This document shows, one piece after another, positions 1 to 32,900 of a stretch of 64,000 bases of DNA. The stretch is from Cladorhizidae sp. MBARI D1340-BT2 (lineage: Eukaryota; Porifera; Demospongiae; Poecilosclerida; Cladorhizidae), in contig JAQNBH010000005.1 in NCBI GenBank assembly GCA_028752905.1, positions 3,334,328 through 3,398,327 on the forward strand, in the 5' to 3' direction. Every line of letters starts with the position of its first letter. Position 1 is the stretch's first letter. The notes beneath the pieces are model-generated. The model worked only from the letters and a program-made list of their open reading frames with translations, was not told where the DNA came from and made no database searches. The position numbers and the translations under genes are program-made.

Positions 1-91
1 TGGGCCCATATGGGTCGGGGAACACAAGGGGGCCCATATGGGTCGGGGAACACAAGGGGGCCAATAATGGGTCGGGGAACACGAGGGGTCG
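1..91. repeat. G-rich tandem repeat, about 31 bp, 3 copies
   Basis: Three successive units share the core ATGGGTCGGGGAACAC. The array is cut by the window edge, so its full length is unknown. No coding potential. Confidence 0.85.
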
Positions 92-956
92 GGGGTGTAA
101 ATCGATCAGGGATATTAGGTCAAAGGCATAAATAGGTCAGGGGTTCAAATGGATCAGGTAGGTCAAGGGGTCAGTTGGTCAGGGAGAACAGAGTACAACA
201 TAACAATACTAGACCACCAACAGGGAGGGATGTTCCCACAAGTTCCACTAGAGAGTTCTGGCACCCCAGTAATCAGATGTGACTTCACTCGCAATAATTT
301 GCAAACTACATTCACTGACATAAAGAAGCCACCATCATCCAAACACAAGCCACATATTCTGATGGTCTTGTTCACAGCTAATGGCAGGAAGCACTGGTGG
401 ACCTGCTACTGCATTAAAAAATTTGGACTGAGCAGTGAACCTCTAACTCTTTGATTAGTTTAGTACCAATCGATACAAAGGGTTTTTGGCTACAACCAGA
501 AAAGGCATTTGACCCCACACCAGCTGTTTTGAAATAACTATTGCCTAGCAGCCCAAAGCACCCATATAAGAATGTTATATCATATGCAGTGGGCAGTTCT
601 GTGTGGCTAAGGGCTTGGGGGCATACGTACTAGAATAACGATCAACAGTGCCAAGATGGGAAAATAGAATCTTCACAGCCCCAAGGTTCACCCCAAGCTT
701 CCTATGGTTGTGTCATGGGCAATTTGGGTGTGTTCAGGCAGAGTGCACCCTTGGCACCAAAATCCAGCCCATGACGGATAAACTCAAGACAACATACAAC
801 TAGATAGGTCCCCATATAGTAGCACCACCAGCCACTCTCATGGATGGGCCATTTGGAAGCCTTCCCTCATCGGCAGTGGCTAGGTACTGACTATGTAGGC
901 AGGACTAATGGGCAGCCTTCCTTTCTTCAGTGAGTAGAGGCAGTAGCCATGGCTCT
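92..956. other. Unassigned stretch without a recognisable gene
   Basis: An open frame at 149-454 (+) of 101 codons has no recognisable domain, and part of it is open on the other strand too. I see no splice-bounded exon, RNA gene or transposon end here. Confidence 0.5.
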
Positions 957-2345
957 ATAATCAAGACAGTACTCAAGACAGGTTAATGCCTCTGTAATCA
1001 AGACAGTACTCAAGACAGGCTAATGCCTCTGTAATCAAGACAGTAATCAAGACAGGTTAATGCCCCTGTAATCAAGACTGGCTAATGCCTCAGTAATCAA
1101 GACAGGTTAATGTCCCTGTAATCAAGACAGTAATCAAGACAGGCTAATCCTCTGTAATCAAGACAGACTAATCCTCTGTAATCAAGACAGGCTAATCCTC
1201 TGTAATCAAGACAGTAATCAAGACAGTAATCAAGACAGACTAATGCCTCTGTAATCAAGACAGTAATCAAGACAGGCTAATGCCTCTGTAATCAAGACAG
1301 TAATCAAGACAGGCTAATGCCTCTGTAATCAAGACAGTAATCAAGACAGGCTAATGCCTCTGTAATCAAGACAGTAATCAAGACAGGCTAATGCCTCTGT
1401 AATCAAGACAGGTTAATGTCCCTGTAATCAAGACAGTAATCAAGACAGGCTAATCCTCTGTAATCAAGACAGGCTAATCCTCTGTAATCAAGACAGTAAT
1501 CAAGACAGTAATCAAGACAGTAATCAAGACAGTAATCAAGACAGTAATCAAGACAGGCTAATGCCTCTGTAATCAAGACAGTAATCAAGACAGGCTAATG
1601 CCTCTGTAATCAAGACAGGTTAATGTCCCTGTAATCAAGACAGTAATCAAGATAGGCTAATCCTCTGTAATCAAGACAGGCTAATCCTCTGTAATCAAGA
1701 CAGTAATCAAGACAGTAATCAAGACAGGCCAATGCCTCTGTAATCAAGACAGGTTAATGCCCCTGTAATCAAGACAGTAATCAAGACAGGTTAATGCTAA
1801 GACAGTAATCAAGACAGGCTAATGCTCTGTAATCAAGACAGTAATCAAGACATGCTAATGCCTCAGTAATCAAGACAGGTTAATATCCCTGTAATCAAGA
1901 CAATAATCAAGACAGGTTAATGCTTCTGTAATCAAGACAGTAATCAAGACAGGCTAATGCCTCTGTAATCAAGACAGTAATCAAGACAGGTTAATGCCCC
2001 TGTAATCAAGACAGGTTAATGTCCCTGTAATCAAGACAGTAATCAAGACAGGTTAATGCTTCTGTAATCAAGACAGTAATCAAGACAGGCTAATGCCTCT
2101 GTAATCAAGACAGTAATCAAGACAGGTTAATGCCCCTGTAATCAAGTCAGTAATCAAGACAGGCTAATCCTCTGTAATCAAGACAGTAATCAAGACTGGC
2201 TAATGCCTCTGTAATCAAGACAGTAATCAAGACAGGCTAATGCCTCTGTAATCAAGACAGGTTAATGCCCCTATAATCAAGACAGTAATCAAGACAGGTT
2301 AGTGCCCCTGTAATCAAGACAAACTAATGCCCTGTAGTCAAGATC
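957..2345. repeat. Minisatellite, 12-26 bp composite unit, about 1.4 kb
   Basis: The core TAATCAAGACAG recurs throughout. It is either directly reiterated every 12 bp or joined to a spacer such as GCTAATGCCTCTG, giving 25-26 bp higher-order units. Variants (GGTTAATGCCCCTG, GGCTAATCCTCTG) are interleaved, so the array grew by repeated local duplication. Open frames across it, such as 1403-1588 (-), are by-products. Confidence 0.95.
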
Positions 2346-2534
2346 ACTATAACACTGAGAGCCCATCTCCTTCAGATCTCGCAGTAACTTTTGGTCTGAG
2401 TAGAACAACCAAAATCAGTGAAATTTTTTTAAGAAAGAAAATAAAGTGATGTTGGTGCAGAACCACGTCCCCCCAAGCGAGGTGGGGCGGGGGTGCAGTT
2501 ATAGTGAACAACTTCACTACTTGGTCGGCAGTCA

Positions 2535-2900
2535 TTAACCCAGTCACTGTTGTAAGCACCTATTAGGTACAAAATGGACAATGATCACCCAAAAATTCTG
2601 TTCCGTAATCATTTCCCCGAAACACAGGGAAAGGACTGATCTAAGTTTCAATTGAAAAGCAAGGTAACTGCGAGATCAAAGTTGAAGTCAGGGGTCTGAA
2701 AAGATGGTATTACTGTTCAACCGAGACAGGGCTCTGGAGCTGATGTTTTACGATGACTTCACCCTTGCAGACAGAGAGAGCAGCGATGAAGAAGACGCTG
2801 GGATGCATGGAGATGATGCTGTGCACCCGAGGACATGGCAGATCTCAGGGAAGCTGGTGTTTCTGATGAAGTCGGTAGTGATTCAGTAGATCAGTTTCAA
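2535..2900 (+). pseudogene. Short acidic ORF, possible piggyBac transposase N-terminus remnant
   Basis: The frame 2704-2889 (61 codons) starts with a hydrophobic-acidic segment (ALELMFYDDF) followed by an acidic stretch (ESSDEED). This resembles the N-terminal tail typical of piggyBac transposases. A TTAA followed by CCCAGTCACTG lies upstream at 2535, the kind of target site and terminus piggyBac elements use. A shifted frame stays open to a possible splice donor near 2900. No catalytic domain follows: a 72-bp minisatellite begins instead. The assignment rests on composition and position only and is weak; a short chance ORF is the alternative. Confidence 0.25.
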
Positions 2901-2984
2901 GGTAAGAACAGATGTAATCAGTATAGCTAGAGCAATAGAAGAACTGTCATAGTAGGTATAGCTACAATAATACAAAATAGAGCA

Positions 2985-3683
2985 AAGTCGATGGCTTGAA
3001 CATCATAGCTACTGTACCTATGTAGCTCTAGCTATAGTGATCTTATATAGAACTAGAGCAAGGTTGATAGCTTGAACATCATAGCTAGCTCTAGATAGCT
3101 ATATAGTGATCTTGTATAGAACTAGAGCAAGGTTGATGGCTTGAACATCATAGCTACTGTACCTAGCTCTAGCTATTGTGATCTTGTATAGAACTAGAGC
3201 ACGGTTGATAGCTTGAACATCATAGCTAGCTCTAGCTATTGTGATCTTGTATAGAACTAGAGCACGGTTGATAGCTTGAACATCATAGCTACTGTACCTA
3301 GCTCTAGCTATTGTGATCTTGTATAGAACTAGAGCACGGTTGATGGCTTGAACATCATAGCTACTGTACCTAGCTCTAGCTATTGTGATCTTGTATAGAA
3401 CTAGAGCAAGGTTGATGGCTTGAACATCATAGCTACTGTACCTAGCTCTAGCTATTGTGATCTTGTATAGAAGGTTGATGGCTTGAACATCATAGCTACT
3501 GTACCTAGCTCTAGCTATTGTGATCTTGTATAGAACTAGAGCACGGTTGATAGCTTGAACATCATAGCTACTATACCTAGCTCTAGCTATTGTGATCTTG
3601 TATAGAACTAGAGCACGGTTGATGGCTTGAACATCATAGCTACTGTACCTAGCTCTAGCTATTGTGATCTCGTATAGAACTAT
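2985..3683. repeat. 72-bp minisatellite, about 10 copies
   Basis: The unit contains GATCTTGTATAGAACTAGAG and TTGAACATCATAGCTACTGT. Some copies lack part of the unit. Because 72 is a multiple of three, the minus strand stays open for 195 codons (3099-3686) with a 24-residue repeat; I read this as a by-product, not a gene. Confidence 0.95.
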
Positions 3684-4026
3684 CACCGTTGTATAATTAT
3701 TGAATTACATGCCCTGGGCCTATATGAAAATAAACACACATAAAAATAAAATAAAATGCCCGATTAGCATGTGACTAGCTTAATTAAAACCTACAGTTTA
3801 TACCACGAGGAATAGTTTATACCACGAGGAATATGTAAAAGCTAACTCTGTATCTGACAACAACGCATAGCTAAAATAATTATTTGAATAATTTTTAAAA
3901 AACGCCAAATAAAGAACCCAAATCCCGTCAATAATTATCATAGATCCTGAAATAAAATATGATATTCCTCTGTGATAGGTTCTGCCTCAGACTTGGGAAT
4001 CTGAACGTCAAACTGGTTCAGTTCAC
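3684..4026. other. AT-rich spacer
   Basis: Contains only a short direct duplication (AGTTTATACCACGAGGAAT, two adjacent copies near 3794-3832). No gene, splice signal or RNA is visible. Confidence 0.5.
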
Positions 4027-4905
4027 TCTCCAACAGCTTCTTCTCCTCCTCCTCTACTACCTTCCTCTCCTCCACCTCTACTACCTCCTCTCCTCCTCCT
4101 CTACTACCTCCTCTACTAACCTCCTCTCCTCCATCTCCAACTACCTCCTCTCCTCCTCACCTCCTCCTCTACTACCTCCTCTCCTCCTCCTCTACTACCT
4201 CCTCTCCTCCTCCTCCTCTACTACCTCCTCTCCTCCTCCTCTACTACTTCCTCTCTTCCTCCTCTACTACCTCCTCTCCTCCTCCTCCTCTACCTCCTCT
4301 CCTCCTCCTCTACTACCTCCTCTCCTCCTCCTCTACTACCTCCTCTCCTCCTCCTCTACTACCTCCTCTACTACCTCCTCTACTAACTCCTCTCCTCCTC
4401 CTCTACTACCTCCTCCTCTACTACCTCCTCTCCTCCTCCTCTACTACCTCCTCTCCTCCTCCTCTACTACCTCCTCTCCTCCTCCTCCTCTACTACCTCC
4501 TCTCCTCCTCCTCTACTACTTCCTCTCTTCCTCCTCTACTACCTCCTCTCCTCCTCCTCCTCTACCTCCTCTCCTCCTCCTCTACTACCTCCTCTCCTCC
4601 TCCTCTACTACCTCCTCTCCTCCTCCTCTACTACCTCCTCTACTACCTCCTCTACTAACTCCTCTCCTCCTCCTCTACTACCTCCTCCTCTACTACCTCC
4701 TCTCCTCCTCCTCTACTACCTCCTCTCCTCCTCCTCTACTACCTCCTCTCCTCCTCCTCTACTACCTCCTCTCCTCCTCCTCCTCTACTACTTCCTCTCC
4801 TCCTCCTCCTCTCCTCCTCCTCTACTACCTCCTCTCCTCCTCCTCTACTACCTCCTCACCTCCTACCTCCTCACCTCCACGTCTACTACCTCCTCTCCTC
4901 CAGTC
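4027..4905. repeat. Long polypyrimidine tract of CTCCT/CTACTAC units
   Basis: Nearly 880 bp of almost pure pyrimidine on the plus strand, built from TCCTCCTCCTCTACTACC blocks. A larger block of about 300 bp appears twice (about 4200-4450 and 4490-4760). An open frame 3959-4969 (336 codons of Leu/Ser/Tyr/Pro/Thr) runs through it, but its composition is dictated by the repeat. The mirror-like homopurine/homopyrimidine strand is of the kind known to form intramolecular triplex DNA. Confidence 0.95.
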
Positions 4906-5165
4906 AAATATTGAAGAAACAAATGAAAAAACAACACGTATTATACACATATCCACATGTGTGGTTTAGTTGCTAGGCAATTAAATTTCAGCACAATGTC
5001 GGTTAATTGGTAGCTAGCTACATTCCTCAACTACTGAGTTTATAATGCTGTGTCTTCGATTTTCCTTTATCGAGTATAAAGTTGGTGGTGAGAGGGTTAA
5101 TGGGAGAGATTAGAGATGTTAAAGTATCTAAATGTCATGGCAGAACCAAACACAGAGCTGCTGAG

Positions 5166-5285
5166 GCAGTCGACACAGTGTCCAACTGCTAAGGCAGTCG
5201 ACACAGTGTCCAGCTGCAAAGGCAGTCGACAGTTTCCAGGCCAAAGTAGTCAACAGTGTTCAGCTGCTAAAAGCAGTCGACACAA
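5166..5285. repeat. Short tandem repeat, about 28 bp, 4-5 copies
   Basis: Units share GCAGTCGACACAGTGTCCA with increasing divergence to the right. They lie inside an open frame 5116-5433 (+) with no domain, which is not supported as a gene. Confidence 0.8.
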
Positions 5286-5826
5286 GTATTTACCCAAACA
5301 TTCCTCATTGCATAGAGGGAGTAGAACATCTGTTAGTAAGCTCAGAACTCACACGCTCACAGTTATGTCTACAGAGGGTAGGAGAGGGCTGAACACACCA
5401 GCACACACACTCAGGCATTCACAAGCAGAATGAGCTAGTGGGGACTTGGAATATCCATCATTTTCAAGAGTTTATTTGTCTTGTGAACTGAAATTACACG
5501 TACTCTTAAAGTGTTAGATTGGATCAAAATAATTGCATTGTTATTTTAAGAGGTCAAGGAAATTTGGACAACGAGACAGCTAGGCAGTTCATCTGCAGTA
5601 TCAATACTTGTACAGAGATGCTTATTCCTGTACACTGAATGTCAGACAACATGATTGCCAAGAAATGAACACCAAAGTCTCGAGAAGTCTCATACTTGTT
5701 TGGCGGTTACCAGCAAAGTACAGCGAGTAGCTATGTACTCTCTAGAGCAATCAGTCGAGTGCAGCAGCAACAACACTGCATTCTTACATCGCTGAATGCA
5801 ACAGTCAATGATGTTTGTTTCCTTAC
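5286..5826. other. Region downstream of TFIIF alpha exon 5, no feature recognised
   Basis: On the minus strand this is intron sequence after the GTAAGG donor. No further RAP74 exon (acidic linker or winged helix) is visible. Confidence 0.4.
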
Positions 5827-26592
<20,766 letters not shown>

Positions 26593-26755
26593 CTTAGTTT
26601 TCACTAAGCTGAGATCCTTACCTAGTATTAATTTGGTAAAGGGTCTACTTTTGTACTTAGTATGGAAGCCACGCCTATATGCAACCTTTTTTTTGTCCTT
26701 GCTCTTAACTGCAGCGGCTCAGTGTCCCACGCGCGAATTGTTGGGTCTTCTTTTC
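26593..26755. promoter_or_regulatory. Candidate bidirectional promoter of TFIIF alpha and CNNM
   Basis: The two start codons are 163 bp apart and point away from each other. No TATA box stands out. A pyrimidine tract ending TTAACTGCAG at about 26705-26714 could instead be a splice acceptor for an upstream CNNM leader exon. Confidence 0.5.
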
Positions 26756-26942
26756 ATGGCCCACTCCAGGTCACAATCAAAATGTTGTACTCAGTCGGAT
26801 CTTAATTTTCTTCCACAGGTTCCAGCTTGGTGCGTGTGGGTGCTGCTTGCGATATTGTCAACCTGCAATGGCAACCCTTCCCTCATCAGCTATCGTCCGG
26901 TGCAAGCGACAAGCATCAGCAATGGGATGTTTGTTGTCCCAT
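26756..26942 (+). CDS. CNNM: CNNM exon 1
   Basis: ATG at 26756; the frame runs to donor GTAAGT at 26943 and leaves one base. It encodes a polar start and then a 15-residue hydrophobic segment ending near CNG, a plausible signal peptide. An upstream ATG at 26516 is in frame but lies beyond the divergent gene's start, so the nearer one is preferred. Confidence 0.75.
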
Positions 26943-29900
26943 GTAAGTTATTCCAAAGCAATGAAAATAGTAATGGTACCACAATGTTAATTGGCATGCA
27001 TGCGCACCCTGTAATAACTTGATTTCTTCAGAACCTTTGCCTTGTTTTGTTCCCGACTATAACCACATTTAACCACACCCACTTAACCACACCCACTCCA
27101 GCTGGGACGAGCAGTAACTTGATGGTGTTTGGCACAGAGTTGACCAATCGTACAATAGTCAAGTTCTCCGAGGATCCAACCACATGCAGTTTGAGTGCTG
27201 TGAACCTTCTAAGCGGTGGTGATGTGATGGTACTAGCAAACTCCAGCAATCTCTCTTCCTCATCTGATCTCATTCAGACGGGTTTTGTCAGTATAGACCT
27301 GCTTGTTTCCTCCACTAAAGTTTTCTATTTCTGTATATTTGAGGACGGTGTTGGCAATCCAATCCACCAGGGTTCGGACCCATGGCTGGCGGTGGTTGTG
27401 CAGCGATCCATCCTCCCTTTCTGGGCTATGATCGTCTTCATTATAATCCTCATGTTTTTCTCTGGGCTCTTCTCCGGCCTCAACCTAGGGCTCATGTCCC
27501 TAGACCCAACCACACTCAAGATTGTCATGGAAAGCGGTTCCAAAAGACAGCGGATCTACGCAAAAATAATCTACCGTGTGAGAAGACACGGGAACTATCT
27601 TCTCTGCACCTTACTCTTGGGGAACGTACTGGTGAACAGCACGCTCACAGTTTTGCTGGATGCTGTCCTTCCTGGAGGCATATATGCCATCATCTCCTCC
27701 ACTCTCACCATAGTCCTTTTTGGAGAGATCATCCCTCAGGCCATCTGCTCCCGACATGGGCTTGTGGTGGGCGCTTGGACAATCCCCCTCACGCTCGTCT
27801 TCATGTGTGTGACCTTCCCTATCTCCTTCCCTCTCAGTCTCATCCTCAATTTCATCCTGGGCAAGGAGATTGGTGCCGTTTATAACCGTGACCAGCTCCT
27901 GCAGCTTCTCAGCGTGACTAAGGACTACCACGGTCTAATGAAGGATGAAGTGGATGTCATCTCTGGCGTGCTTGCATACAAGACGAAGCTAGCACAAGAC
28001 GTAATGACTAGATTTGAGGACATATTTTGCATCAACATTGACGGTGTGCTCGACTTCAAAATGATGAAGGAAATATATGAATCTGGGTTTAGCAGGATAC
28101 CTGTGTATGAAGAGAATAAAGGAAATATTGTTCACCTCTTGTATATTCGAGATCTTGCTTTTGTGGACCCGGATGACAAGACTCCGCTGGCCTCGCACGT
28201 GCAGTTCTACCAACATAAGCTGCTCTTTTTCTTCGATAACACTTCACTAGATGATATTTTGGAAGAGTTCCAAGAAAGCAAGTGTCACATTGGAATCATC
28301 CAGAGTATCGTGTACGAGCCTGACAAGGACCCTGCCTATGTGGCTGTAGGTGAGGGAGTGGGGATATGGAAAGGGAGGGGAGAGAGAGGAGGGAATGGTG
28401 TGGTGGGAGAGGAGGTCTCTTTGGAGTACTTTCCTACACAACAAAAATAGCACACAAAATATGAGGACCATGATAAGTGATGTTTTCATGTGCTTGACTT
28501 CACAATGATAAAGGATGTCTTTTGAGTCTGTGAAAGCCAAGAGTAAGGTGAAGGGAAAACTGTAAGGCTGGAGGGAGGACAGTGAAAGAAGCAGAGGAGT
28601 GGGTGATGGAGGCCAAGGAGAAAAAGGAAGAGGGCTTGCGGGGGGCGGGGGAGAGCTGAGGGAAGAAGTAAATAAATGCAGAGCAATGGAATTAAATTTG
28701 GGAAGGAAATGAGTCAATAGTTGCTTTCCATGATGCAGGTGTTATTACAATGGAGGACATACTGGAGGAGATACTACAGAGAGAGATTGTGGATGAGACA
28801 GATAGGTTCAGTAAGTCTTCCATGTTGTATTTCTCCTTGAATGTGATGTGTAGTGTAGAGGTTACTGTAAGTGCAGGAGTGGATGTCATCAGAGTAGTGA
28901 TGTGTAGTGTAAATTACTGTAAGTGCAGGAGTGGATGTCATCAAAGTAGTGATGTGTAGTGTAAGTTACTGTAAGTGCAGGAGTAGGTATTGTCAAGCAA
29001 GTAGTTGCATGTGTAGGTTACTGTAAGTGCAAGAGTGGGTGTGTGTTGACATCTGAGTTGATTGAAAATCTACCAACTACGTGTATTCTCTAATAGGGAC
29101 TTCTATTTCAGTCCCATCTGCCTGTGATTACTATTAGAATGGCATTCTCTAATAGGAACTTCTATTTCAGTCCCATCTGCCTGTGATTACTATTAGAAGG
29201 GCATTCTCTAATAGGAACTTCTATTTCAGTCCCATCTGCCTGTGATTACTATTAGAAGGGCATTCTCTAATAGGAACTTCTATTTCAGTCCCATCTGCCT
29301 GTGATTACTATTAAAAGGGCATTCTCTAACTATTAGAAGGGCATTCTCTAATAGGAACTTCTATTTCAGTCCCATCTGCCTGTGATTACTATTAGAAGGG
29401 CATTCTCTAACTATTAGAAGGGCATTCTCTAATAGGAACTTCTATTTCAGTCCCATCTGCCTGTGATTACTATTAGAAGGGCATTCTCTAATAGGAACTT
29501 CTATTTCAGTCCCATCTGCCTGAGATTACTATTAGAAGAGCATTCTCTAATAGGAACTTCTATTTCAGTCCCATCTGCCTGAGATTACTATTAGAAGGGC
29601 ATTCTCTAATAGGAACTTCTATTTCAGTCCCATCTGCCTGAGATTACTATTAGAAGGGCATTCTCTAATAGGGACTTCTATTTCAGTCCCATCTGCCTGA
29701 GATTACTATTAGAAGGGCATTCTCTAATAGGGACTTCTATTTCAGTCCCATCTGCCTGAGATTACTATTAGAAGGACATTCTCTAATAGGAACTTCTATT
29801 TCAGTCCCATCTGCCTGTGATTACTATTATAAGAGCATTCTCTAATAGGAACTTCCATTTCAGTCCCAGATTACTATTAGAAGGACATTCTCTAATAGGA

Positions 29901-32900
29901 ACTTCTATTTCAGTCCCATCTGCCTGAGATTACTTAGAAGGGCATTCTCTAATAGGAACTTCTATTTCAGTCCCATCTGCCTGAGATTACTATTAGAAGG
30001 GCATTCTCTAATAGGAACTTCTATTTCAGTCCCATCTGCCTGAGATTACTTAGAAGGGCATTCTCTAATAGGAACTTCTATTTCAGTCCCATCTGCCTGA
30101 GATTACTATTAGAAGGGCATTCTCTAATAGGACTTCTATTTCAGTCCCATCTGCCTGTGATTACTATTGGAAGGCCATTCTCTATAGGAACTGCTCTATT
30201 ATACAAGTTCTGGTTAATTAAGTGGTTATTCGACTTTTTAATGGCCAACAGCCACTATTCCATCTTCAACAGTCTCTTTCTGGCTGAGTCTACTCTTTCA
30301 GGAAGCTCCTCTGCTGAGACAAGGCTTCACAGGCACTTATGCCTACTGCAAACCACTCTGAATCTCTTCCCCTTTGAAAAAGGAGGCACTGCTGGATGGC
30401 ACTGCTGGATGGATTTCTGTACTGGAGTTTAATGTAATGATGGAAAGTTATTAGTCAAATAGTTACAACTGGAGGCGGGGTCTCTATTCGAGGATGTACG
30501 CCGAGTGTAGGACTCTCTGATGGTTGATAGAGCTTTGGTCACCAAGTGTTAGTGCTGGTGGTAGTGCCAGGATGCACTGGACGAGCGTACTGTGGTAGTG
30601 CCAGGATGCAATGGACGAGCGTACAGTGGTAGTGCCAGGATGCACTGGACAAGCGTATTGTGGTGGCTTTCATTTGCACTGCATAGTTCACAAGTTATAA
30701 CACTACTCAGGGTTGTATACAGAAATTTTGCCAAGGGGGGGCGAACTTGAGATATGGAAAAATAAGGGGGGGCGGAGAGCCTGGATGGTGCGGAAAGGGG
30801 ACGTGCACCCTGGGCTTCCGCGTGGAGTACGAAAGTGTTTTACCCACAGGTATTTTTGCAGTACTAACTGTATATATAGCTGCTACTTATGATGGCATGC
30901 ACTTTTTCTAAAATCTTTAGTACAACATTCCATCTTAAATATTTGCTGAAGTTGCATGCTACGGCAATCAGCATATATAGATTAGATATAGTCACTTGTC
31001 ACTCGTATAATGGAGGTGGGCTTTTGTGAAATCGAATTATGTTGCATTCCATGCATTTTCTTACAAAATCATGGACAACAGGTTTCATACACAATTTTTC
31101 TCTAGTTCTCTAGGGGGGGGGGGGGGGGGGGGTGGAAATGGTTGGTCACTTGGTGCCCTAATTTTTGTTAATATTTTCTTAACATGTTCATAAGTCGTAA
31201 AAGGGGGGTCTGGGGGGAAGATCCCCTCATATTTTTTTTTGCTTTTACAATGTCTGAGGATAGCTATTTTGACTGACTACCAATGGCATTATGCTATACC
31301 GAACTATGGCTAGACTGTATATATTTCTCATGATATTGTAGCTGCTTGGAAAAAGGAGAGCATGTGTCATGACACGATGACATCACACACCACCACGTGC
31401 TCTCCTTTGTAGGTTTGTCACTTCTTTTGTTTCTCCTTCTTTCCCACTCCCTCTCTCTCAGTATTTTTAACTCAGTCCATTATGTCATGGTCTTCAAGTC
31501 TAATCTTAGACATGATGTCATCACACGCCACCACGTGTTCTCCTTTGTAGGTTTGTCACTTCTTCAGTTCCCTCCTTCTTTCCCACTCTCTCTCAGTATT
31601 TTTAACTCAGTCCATTATGTCATGGTCTTAAAGTCATCACACACCACCACGTGTTCTCCTTTGTAGGTTTGTCACTTCTTCAGTTCCCTCCTTCTTTCCC
31701 ACTCTCTCTCAGTATTTTTAACTCAGTCCATTATGTCATGGTCTTAAAGTCTCTATAAAAGAAACCTTACTAGCTGATTTCTCTTCATATTAATATGGAT
31801 ATTCGCTCATACTTTGCAAGTACTTCTCAAGCCTCTTCTCATGCTAATAGCAGCGATAGCGAAGATAGCAGAACAGATAGCTCTGAGCATGTCGAGGCAT
31901 CTAGTCCTAGCCTTAGTCCTCCACCTTCAAAGAAAAGCAAGCAAAACAAACACCGCTCTTCTGTATCCACGAAGAGAAAATACTCTAAGAGCTGGGAGAA
32001 AGATTTCAGTTGGCTCTATTATGACGAGGATAGCGATGGTGCCTTTTGCAAGGTTTGCAAGCAATCTGGTCTGCAGCGTACTGGAGGAGTGTGGGTCACA
32101 CAACCTTGCAGAAATTGGAAGAAAGCTGTTGAAAAAATGAAAGCTCATGCGAGAAGTGACTTCCATATCCATGCAACTCAAGCTCTTTTTGCAGCTAAAG
32201 GAGCAGCCAAAGGTGGAACAGTTGTACAGCAACTCCAGAATGTTTTAGCTCGCAAAAGAGCTCAGAACAGAGCTGCAGTGAAGTGCCTGATCCTACTCAC
32301 TCATTTTCTTACGAAAGAACAAGTTGCACATTCGACAAAATTTGAGAAGCTGGTTGACGTGGTGGTTCGATGTGGCAGCCAACATTTGAAGCAATTCCTA
32401 GAAACTGCACCAAGAAATGCTGTGTACACATCAAGAGTGGCTGTGGTTGAATTCATCGAATCATTGGGGACATGGGTGGAGGAGTCGATTCTGAAGCGAC
32501 TTCAAAAGGCACCTATGTACAGCCTCATGGCAGATGAGTGCACAGATGTCACCAACGTAGAAGAATTGTCTGTGTTTTGCCGCTGGGAGGAAGATGGTGT
32601 ACCAGTAGAGTGCTTTCTGGAGCTTATTCCATTGAAGAAGGCTGATGCAGAGACCATCTATTCTAATCTCATCGATTGTTTAAAGAAGAAAGGTCTACAA
32701 GTCGGAAGAATAGTTGGATTGGGATTTGATGGAGCTGCAACTTTTTCTGGACGAAAGACCTGGGTTCAGGCACGTATCAAGAAACATACTCCTCACGCTC
32801 TGTTTATACACTGCCACTGTCACTTACTGCAGTTGGCTTGTGTGCAAGCTGCCAATAAAACTCCTGGAATTGCTCATGTTTACAGAACATTGACTACTCT

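Noticed and set aside
3959..4969. 336-codon Leu/Ser/Tyr/Pro reading frame
   Set aside because: Composition is fully explained by the CTCCT/CTACTAC repeat; no domain and no splice context.
2535..5100. Complete piggyBac element bounded by TTAA sites
   Set aside because: The outer 12-15 bp (CCCAGTCACTG and CCCTCTCACCA) agree only partly and no catalytic domain lies between.
5116..5433. 105-codon frame with Gln/Ser/Thr repeats
   Set aside because: Contains a short tandem repeat and has no homology or splice context I can support.
28247..28717. Minus-strand 156-codon frame overlapping CNNM
   Set aside because: It is antisense to exon 2 and its intron, Pro/Ser-rich through a purine-rich stretch, with no domain.
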